The notes under the pieces were generated by a model. It searched no databases. It was given only the letters and a program-made list of their open reading frames with translations, and was not told the DNA's origin. Of a stretch of 64,000 nt of DNA, positions 55,668-64,000 are shown piece after piece. This DNA is from Bidens hawaiensis (Eukaryota; Streptophyta; Magnoliopsida; Asterales; Asteraceae). Both the position numbers and the translations under genes were made by a program. The stretch covers positions 62,001-126,000 of the forward strand of contig JAIQDT010003022.1 of the NCBI GenBank assembly GCA_021521415.1, written 5' to 3'. Within the stretch, counting starts at the first letter, position 1. Each line of letters starts with the position of its first letter.

Positions 55668-58600
55668 TCATTGTATTATTCTTCTTGCATCGTAGTAGGC
55701 TTGTCTTTGATTCACAATCAATGTTGCTGCCCTTTGCCTAAAGATATCAAGGACTTGGTAATGAATGTGGCCTTCAGGAATGACCAAATCCCTAATATCT
55801 CTTAGATCTTCAAAGTGAAAGTAGGTCAGATCTTCATCTCTTCTAATTATGCCCAAAATGAGCCCTTCTGAGTTTCGAAGAACAAAGTGATTTGTATTTT
55901 CTTTGTATTCAATCTCTGTAAGGATTCCATTCTTCTCCACAGTGTAATTTGGTCTTGTCATTCTTCTTTCAAGTCTTATGTAGGTATTCATGTTTGACAG
56001 AGGATTCTTGTCCTTGGCATTCATCTGATAATACAGTTTAGCTTGGGCTATCTTTTTCAACTTGGCAGTTCTTCTTGTCTCTCTTGCTTTATTACCCTCC
56101 AGCTTTTCTTCTCTTTTAAGAATTTGAATCCCATGTCAGCTTCATCCTTCAAGAACTTGGAAAGATCATTCTGTTGTCTTCCTTCCAACCTGCTTGTATC
56201 ATGATAATCATAAAGATCAAGTGTGGCCATTTTCTCCAACTGTTCTTGAGTATACTCAGCAAAATATTCTTTCATAATAACCTATCTCAATTGTTTGCTT
56301 TCCATTATCACTTTCAGAGTCTGAGAGACTGAGTCAAAGTAGAGTCTTCTTGGTAGATCCACATTTGATTGTGGTTCTACTGTTCTTTGGGGTCCAGCTC
56401 TACTAGATTCACCTCTACCTTCTTGTTGGTGTCTTCTTGAGATTGGAGGCCTGAATGGAATAGACTTCATATGTTTGCTAGGCCTTGACACATTGAAAAC
56501 ATTCATGTAAGTGGATTCAACCATCTCAACTGGATATTGGACAAATTCTGCATAGTTTAGACCTGCTTCATCCACAAGTTTCATAATCATGTTGACTATC
56601 CTTGGATTGTCCATTAGCCCTGCAGGCACACATCTTCCATTAACAAAGCTTCTAGGGTTCTCACCCTCCAACAGTACTTTTTCCCATTCTGCCTTTCGTA
56701 TGTTGAAAAGTTCTTTCAAGTCTTCCTTCTCTAAGGCATTAAAAGTGGCTTCATCCATACCCCTCTGGTTCATCATTATACCCCTCAATATCTTAATCAT
56801 TTCTTCATTTCCCAAGGAATTATAGGTTCATCAGCAGGTTCAATTTTTGGTTCCTCTAGGATTGGGGGTTTTCATCAACAACATTTGCCTCTATTGATTT
56901 TTCTTTTTCAACCTCTTCTTTCTTCCTCAAAGTTATTAATTTTCTCTTCTTTTTGGGAGGCTCAGCCTGTCTTTCTTGTTCTTCCTTCTGAATTTTTCTT
57001 CTTAAATATTGGTACTCTTTTTCAACTAATTCTTGGGTCATTGATTCCATAACATTTAGTGTTCTGCCATGTTCTATCAGAAAATTGCACTTTCCTCCAT
57101 ATTTGCTATAGATCTTTTCAAGTCTTTCGTTTTCAGTAGCAGTTTTCACCTTGACTTTCTCAAATTCCATCTCCTTTTCAGCATCTTTTGTTTTATTGTA
57201 GAGATCACTGAGTTGCTCAAAATTGTAATTATTCAAATATGTTTCAGAGTAGTTGTGCATTCTCAGATACTCTTTAAATCTTTCCATTTTTTTTCTTGCT
57301 TTGACCCCTTTTGTTTGTCATTGGATGGTATAGTTTGCAGCAACTCTTTCAATTTTTCTTTCCTTTTCATTTTGTTATAGAGTGTTTCAACTGCATCCTT
57401 TTCTAAGCAATCAATCATCCTGGGTGTCATCCACTCTCTCCCATAGATAACCACATTTTCATACAAATTTTTCTTTCAAAGATTCAAGCTTTTCAGTCTC
57501 TTCATATTCTTTAACAATTTTTTTCTTTTATCTCTTCTCTATTGTCTTCATAGGCTTCTCTCAACTTGTCAACCTTGAAGTGAGATAAATCTTTTTCAGA
57601 GTAACCATGTGTTCTTAAATAATCTCTGTATTTTTGTAAATCCCTGTTCTTCTGTTGTATTAACCTCTCAATTGTGTCCCTTTCCTTGTTCAGTCTTTTC
57701 TCCAATTCATCATCATTCAAATCAGCTAAGCTCTCAAAGCTTATGCCATAGCTTCTCAATTTCACAATCAAAGGATTTTTCCTTTTAGCATCCAAAAGAC
57801 TTTGCCCAATGTTTGTCCTCTGTTCATCAGTCACTGTAACTTGTGGGGACATAACATTAGCAGTTTCAGCATCCTTTCCCAGATCATCATCATGATCATC
57901 AGAATCATCCTCTTCCTCAGTTGTTTCATTAACAACATCTATTTTTGGTTCATCAGGAGTTGGATATTCAGGGATTGGCACATATGGCACTCCTTGCACA
58001 TGTTCATTAGACCTTAAGGTCTGCAAAGGTATTGCACTTATTGGACTTGCCTCATCAATAGGGGTTTTTACAAAATATTTATTCTGATCATCCCATTTCC
58101 CTTTCTTGGCAGACTCAGCTCTTTGAGCTGGTTTAAATGAGTCTGGTTTAACCTTTTTTCTTGAGTATTTCTTTCTATATTTGGGATCATCCACACATTC
58201 CGATTCATCTGGGTTTTGTCTAATATCATCTTCTATCTGTTGAGCCCATTTCTTTGCAGCCATGGAGGCAATAGATTCTCCAATTACATCTTCCACATTC
58301 AAGTCCATATTCACATTGGTTGGCTCAGCAGTTTCAATTGGTTCTTTTTCATGTTGACTTTGAGTTTGAAACTTGCTTACCACCAAGGACAAAGAGTTAG
58401 CTACTTCCTCAACTCTTTTCAGTTTGATCAAAGCTTCAATAACATCTTGATCATCAGCCTCTTCTTCAATTATCATTTTGGAAACATTGGCTTGACTGAT
58501 CAAGGCTTACTGCTCTGCCAACTCCTAAGGAGTCAAGGTTTGGGCCAGTATTTCTTTGTCCCTTTTCTCTCTCATGATGTTTACAAATTGTCTTCTTGCA

Positions 58601-60753
58601 GCAGCAACAACTTCTTCATCTTCTTTAAATAAAAATTCTTTTTCAGGATTTGCATTAACAGGCTTTTCTTCAAACACCTTTGCCTTACCTTTCTCCAATC
58701 TCCTTGTTCATCTTCTTCAACATCAGATTGTTCAAAATCATCAATTTCCTTTACAAATGCTTCTAACTCTGGATCGTACTCTACTCTCTTGGAACATGCT
58801 TGTTGATCAGTTTCTGGTTCAGTGTGTGTAAGTTCCTCAATAGCAGCATTTTCATCAATAATTACATCAGTCAATTCTTCATTTATAACATTAGTCAATT
58901 CTTTAGTGGCCACATTCTCTTCATCATTCATCTTTTCAATTTCAGCATCAATGGCCTCTTCTCCTCTCACCTCCTCTTCATCCTCATCTCTCCATACAAC
59001 ATTCATCACTTCATCATTCACATCATAATTTTCTTCTCCCACATCAGATTTATCACCTTCATAATCAACATCCTCCATCTTCCTTTCTTCACTCTCCTCC
59101 TCATCATCATAAGCATTCATAATACTTGTCAATCCATCAACATTCACTTCTGCATCTTCCATAAGTACATCCTCATCAGCATCAATTGACATATTAACAT
59201 TCCCCCCCTGTGTTGGGGCAGCTGAGGTCTTCTCAACCTCCTGCTCCATGGTTTGAATCTTCAACATTGCACAGGCCAATTTATCTAACAGGAGCACATT
59301 CTCCTTGGTTACCTCCTCATTCCTCTCCTTCAACCTCGCATTTTCCAACATTAGATCAAGGTTTCTTTGAAACAAAAATTTGTCAGCAGGAGGGGTTATT
59401 GGTGGTGAGGTAGAGAATATGTTTTCACTAGTGGATGGTAGTGGGTTGATGTTTGGTATTAGAGGGGTTTCAGTATGGGTGATGGTAAATGTGAGTGGTG
59501 TAGATGATTAAGGTGTGGTTTGAGTTGTGGTTTGAGTTAGGATATGGGTAGGCTGGGTTGTTATAATTGGTTGGGGAGGTGATTGACTATGGGTTGGGCT
59601 TGGAGAGAATGGTTCTTTTTGGATTGGGCTGTTTGTTGGTGGTGGGGATGTTGTGTTGATGTTTCAGGTTGGCTGTGGGTTAAGGTTTGTGTGGGGATTG
59701 TGTGGTTTGGTCTTGTGGTTGTGGTGATTGGTGTAGAATGGGTGGGGATGATTTTGGTGGTGATTGGTTTAGGATAGGTGGTGGTGATTGTGGTGCCAAA
59801 GGTGTGGATGGTGGAGTTGGGATCGATTGGTTCCCCCCCTGATCAGGTTCATCAACAATCATGGCTCCTCCAGCCCCTCCTTCATTTCCATCATCATCAT
59901 CATTTTCATTATCCTCTCCTTCTTCTTCATCAACCTCCTCTGAGCTCAGCTCAGGTACTGGAATAATATCCAAGTCATGATTCAACAACCATGGCAAAAT
60001 CTCAAACGGAATGTTTGGATTAAATCTGTTGGCACTTCCTGGATTTTTAATTCGTTTAAATGTGTTGGGTTTCTGCAGAGTATGTGTAATGCCTATGGTG
60101 GGTAAATAATGCAACTCCCTATTGAAAATTATCTTCAGAAACCTGAGATATTGCAAAAATCTATCCTTCTCATCCTTCTTCAGATTTCCTACCATTCCTT
60201 CGAAAATCATCTTTGAAAAGTTGAATGGTAGATCATAAATGATAGCAACAGTTGCATTTGCTAAGTCACGACTCATCAGAGTCCATGATCCCTTCCTCAG
60301 AGCAAATCCTTGAATCACATGATGGATCAGAAATCTATATATCATTAGGAACATACCCTTCTGAAATTGACCATCGTGTATTGTCCCCTGGTATCCCATT
60401 GTTTGTTCAAAAATTTTCAGCAGGTGATCATTATTAAAGTTGATATGATTGTGGTCCTCATCGTGTAACTGCAAGCATCTTCTGATCATTCGTTCCGTTA
60501 TTCAAATTTCTTGTCTTGCTACTGTAGCTTCAATCCTTCGTCCATTTATGTAATCATACAGCCTTGCTGAGCGCCATAAATCAAGTGAGTGATTTCTATA
60601 AATGATTGGACACTCAGTGAAGGCAAAACTGACATTGGATCTTAACAACCACGTTATCATCATCGCCCTCCTCATTGTCAGGAGTAATTTGCAACATGGC
60701 GCACATATTGTGCTTCTGCTCAAAGGGATACTTAAGTTGATTATTATCTGCCA
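55668..60753 (-). pseudogene. Third ORF of copia C, nearly full length (about 1,690 codons)
   Basis: Minus strand. The N-terminal block 60786-60000 contains VIYRNHSLDLWRSARLYDYI, a TGA stop at 60502, then MIRRCLQLHDEDHN, YRFLIHHVIQGFALRKGSW, LPFNFSKMIFEGM and LHYLPTIGITHTLQKPNTF. An acidic run (VDEEEGEDNENDDDDGNEGG), a Pro-rich linker to 59680 and a coiled coil (NARLKERNEEVTKENVLLLD, about 59340) follow. Then acidic repeats to 58581, 330 open codons at 58503-57511, repeat units YRDYLRTHGYSEKDLSHF and FKEYLRMHNYSETYLNNY, a basic patch (PPKKKRKL) near 56950, and the C-terminal domain 56815-55668 as in copia B. About seven stops or frame changes occur. It lies between pol and the 3' LTR, the envelope-like position, but shows no signal peptide or membrane helix. 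Function unknown. Confidence 0.75.
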
Positions 60754-60789
60754 TATCTGAAAACAAACACAATCAAACATATTCAAAGT

Positions 60790-63700
60790 GAAAATTAGTC
60801 ATAAAGTTCATTACTTTTACCAATTTCAAGGTATAAAATTGAAGAAGAAAAAGAGAGAAAAATCATCAGGAACCTGTTCTTCGACAAGTTTATAACCTAA
60901 ACATAAAAACAGAGTGTTAGCATATTAATATATAATCAGAGCCCATTAATGTCTAATCGTTGTCAGAAATCATATTATAATTGCTTACCGAGTCGGAATT
61001 AGAGGGCTGGTTACAATTAGGGTTTGTATTAAAACGAATGCGATAAGTCGGTTAGGCTGATTTTAGAGTATGTAGTGGAAGGAGAGAGAGAGTGGGAAAA
61101 TAATATTGAAAAATATCTCTAACTCCCTGTTATATACCTTTTGAAAGTGGGTTTTAAATGCATTTGTCGTGTAGTGAATTATTAGCTGTCAAACATAATA
61201 ATCTTATCCATTAAAAAATGTGACATCTAAATCTTACCCGATAAAATCAAAGTGTCAAACCTTGCCCGGAATTTTTCATTAAGAAATTGACAAAGTTTGC
61301 CCGGTAACTTCCACTTACAAACCTTGTTTGGTCAAGTTAAGTAATTTAAAGTCAAGTGATAATGAAGAAAGCTTACCCGAAATACCAGATTTCTTGAGAA
61401 CTCAATCACAAGATAAATAATCAAGTATGAAATATCAAATAAGCATTCTAGCTAGGAATCAATTAAGATACCCATAAAAATTTCTCAAATATAAATTAAA
61501 TTAAACGACTCAATCTAGCATAAAGCCTATCAAAATAAGAAACACATTCAATCAAGCATACTTTGATGAAAAGTGTGTCCGAGCAACCTTCATATGCAAA
61601 GTATAGTGTGCCCGAACAACCTTCTTATGTAAAGTATACCCGAATAACCTTCCTAGAGTATAAAGTGTGCCCGAAAAGATATCTAGCAGACAGTGTACCC
61701 GGAAAGTCAAATTTTGAAATTACAAAGTATATTGAGGGAACAATAGTGTACAAAGTCTGCCTGGAAACACTTTTAATTTCAAAGAAATCATAATCACAAA
61801 TAACACATAGCATGCCCGGAATGAAATTAAACATAAAAACACCTAAGTGTACTATAGTCTAAAATTTCCAAAGCGTGCCCGTAAATCCTATGTTAGCACT
61901 AAACTTGCTAGGATAATCATACATAAATCAGGAGTGCCCGCTAAGTTAAGTTCTAAGTAAATTACTGAACTCTACCCGAAAAAGTTAAAATAATTCCAAG
62001 CCTGCCCGAAAATAAGAACCTTAGTACAAGGTGACTAAGCTTACTCGGAAAGGTTATAAAACATCAAACCTTACTTGAAAATACATATTCAACTGTTTTG
62101 TGCCCGGGAAGGTTTAAAAACATCACACCTTACCCGAAAAAAAACATATTCAGACCTTTTTGAGGCAAAATGCAACACTTTTTAACTTAAAATCACTTGG
62201 CATGACATTTGTTAAATATTTCATTAAAGATCATAGTTTTAAGAGCAAATGGTGCATTTAGATATCAAATTTCAGTTATGTTTCTCTTCAAAACGTTTAT
62301 TTCTTTAACTGAAAAGATCTCAATAATGGGATCATATTGACTAAGTAGCTTTCTCAATACTTCATCTTCAGCATCATTATGACAACATAGACAGGTCTAC
62401 AGCAGGTCTAGACTTAACATGAATTTCATCTCTTTGGTGATATGATTAAGTTTCAATTAAGTTGCAGAGAATTTAATGGATAACACATATTGTCTTCTGA
62501 TGCTCCTTATCTATCCTCAAGGCTAATTTGGCTTTCTCCAGATCACCCCAATTTGAATTTGACCCCCTGGTTTTGGTTAAAACTTTTAATGACATAACTT
62601 ATTTATTTGATATTTCTTTTCAAATTGACAAACATATTTGAGGTTGAACGTTGGACTTACAGTTTAGATAAACAGGCCTTTCATTCAGGATGTTTAAAGG
62701 AATTATTGACTGCCTCCACCCTTGTAGTTCTGTTATTAACCGAGTTTATATTTTATCAATAAAATCTTGTGAACATTTATCAACTTTTGGTTGACTAATT
62801 TATAATAAAGTAGTTCACATTTATTCTTTGTCATTCTTTAGAAGATGTTTCATTTTGGGTAACCAAAAACCAACAGGCTTGTGTGAACTAGATAATCACT
62901 TTTCTGCCTATCATTTGAAATGATTTATCTAGGAACATGCATAGACAACAATGTAACTCCACATAAATCTTAGTAGTTTCTTTAAGTTTATATCACCTTA
63001 GATTTTACACATCATGAGAAAACAACCATACATGTCAATGACTGTACTAAGAGTCCTTTTTAGCCTAATAAATCCATATGATTGGCTAAGTAGTCAATGT
63101 ACTATCATTTCCCATTACAATTTAGTCTAATATTCAGTCCCCCCAATATCTCTTAATTGTCAGGTAAATGGCTAATCTGTTTGATCACAAGTGATTAACA
63201 TGACCAAACATACATGTGAACATATGTCCTTTCGAAGTCAGATTTATTGACATAGTTTTAAGTGAAGGAATAGAAAACTAGTTATAATTGCCCCATATGC
63301 TTTCAGTTTTTCTGGTTAATGGCTATGCTTTAAATCTATACAGATTATAGGACCAAACATACATATATGTATGTCCTTCCAACTGTGCAAATGACATAAT
63401 TTTCAGCAAAGATATCTACTTGAGACTTTTCATTAAAAAATCCTTCTTTTAAGCTTCTACAAAGCTTGAACTGAATAGTATTATCATATCTCCGCACCAT
63501 TAACAACTTGCTCATGTTTTGATAAAAAATCTTGTGATTATGCAAAATTTATTGGAAAATTCATTTTGTCATTTAATTTGACATAAAAACACATTTTGAC
63601 ATAAACAGTTGTAACATATTCAAATCTTAATCATGAATAACATCATCAAAACAAGCTGACATTACAAACATTCATAGTTTAGCCTATGCTAATAATATCA

Positions 63701-63970
63701 TATGATCAGATAAAACACATAAACAGAAATTTCATCATGACATCAGACAAGCAAATATCAAGTTTGACACTATAAAACATTACTTATCAAAACATCAAAG
63801 CAGTTAACTAACAAGCAATTATAAGCATCAATATAATCACTTAAAACACATATTAGTTAACACAAAACAAGTAACATATGCAAACATATTCAATCAACAT
63901 TCAATGTGTGTGACTTTAAACGATATAATCAATTAGCATATAAAGACACACACTAAGCACATATCCTCAA
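60790..63970. other. Noncoding spacer of copia C
   Basis: The counterpart of 32616-35940. 61230-62150 holds the motif array; 62160-63960 aligns with the A spacer. The last 1.2 kb is rich in CATCA/ACATAAAC words. No gene: the frames at 61563-61793 and 63345-63545 are short and have no counterpart in A. Confidence 0.7.
61230..62150. repeat. Array of TTGCCCGGAA-type motif, copia C spacer
   Basis: About 20 copies: CTTACCCGATAAA, CCTTGCCCGGAAT, GTTTGCCCGGTAA, GTGTGCCCGAAAA, CATGCCCGGAATG. C keeps more CCCGG forms than A, whose copies are mostly CTCGG, CTAGG or CTAGA, as expected if cytosine methylation and C-to-T decay have acted longer on A. Confidence 0.8.
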
Positions 63971-64000
63971 TCAGACCTCATCTGAGTTGATCATCCCCAG
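63971..64000 (-). CDS. C-terminus of copia C pol (RNase H end), partial
   Basis: Minus-strand LGMINSDEV and a TGA stop at 63971-63973, the same ending as copia A pol (MINSNEV, 35941). The rest of pol lies beyond the window. Confidence 0.75.
   Translation of the reverse strand: MGMINSDEV

Larger units (their letters stand above)
54367..64000 (-). mobile_element. Copia element C, 3' half
   Basis: The same family as A and B: 3' LTR 54367-55495, polypurine tract 55496-55507, third ORF 55668-60753, spacer 60790-63970 and the last codons of pol at the window edge. It interrupts the 3' LTR of gypsy D. Its 5' half lies to the right of the window. Confidence 0.85.

Overview
This is plant nuclear DNA: AT-rich and dominated by nested LTR retrotransposons, with MULE DNA transposons and satellite-like repeats. 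I infer a eudicot, most likely Asteraceae, because the accessory open reading frames of the copia elements resemble the 'longin-like' copia ORFs I associate with that family. This assignment is an inference, not something the sequence proves. Only one host gene is visible: two exons of a probable small mitochondrial membrane protein at the left edge, with a one-base frameshift.

Layout. 1-1.8 kb: the host gene (- strand). 2.3-7.2 kb: a decayed Athila-type ORF (-) with a TATTA array inside it, an AACCCGTTTTC minisatellite, an inverted-repeat MITE, and perfect or near-perfect hairpins at 2.4 and 7.1 kb. 7.23-8.32 kb: a non-autonomous MULE with a 9-bp target duplication. 8.65-11.83 kb: a decayed MULE transposase gene (-) that carries a C-terminal OTU-protease domain. 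12.2-14.9 kb: a young, protein-less copia-type element whose insertion splits an older copia accessory ORF (remnant to about 15.7 kb). 16.2-18.3 kb: an Athila/Tat gag-protease remnant. 19.0-26.2 kb: a gag-only Ty3 element with LTRs of 2-3 kb (TR-GAG type).

26.6-64 kb is a nested stack. Copia A (-) has its 3' LTR at 26.6-27.8, a long third ORF at 28-32.6, a conserved noncoding spacer at 32.6-35.9, RT-RNase H at 35.9-37.6 and an integrase fragment at 40.5-41.1. A rearranged gypsy LTR-leader-LTR unit with a TCAAT duplication sits inside its pol. Copia B (-) is cut off at 44.16 kb. Gypsy D (+), a chromovirus, has gag-pol at 45.6-52.4 and is itself split by a 2-kb solo LTR with a GAAGG duplication. 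Copia C (-) cuts the 3' LTR of D and carries the most complete third ORF (55.7-60.75 kb). Its pol begins at the right window edge.

How the parts relate. A, B and C belong to one copia family with an extra ORF of about 1,500-1,700 codons between pol and the 3' LTR, the place where SIRE/Maximus elements carry their envelope-like ORF. The LTRs and the pol-ORF3 spacer of this family share a dense array of a short TTGCCCGGAA-like motif. Every pol visible here has lost essential residues or blocks, so no autonomous element is present. All identities are read by eye; no database search was run.
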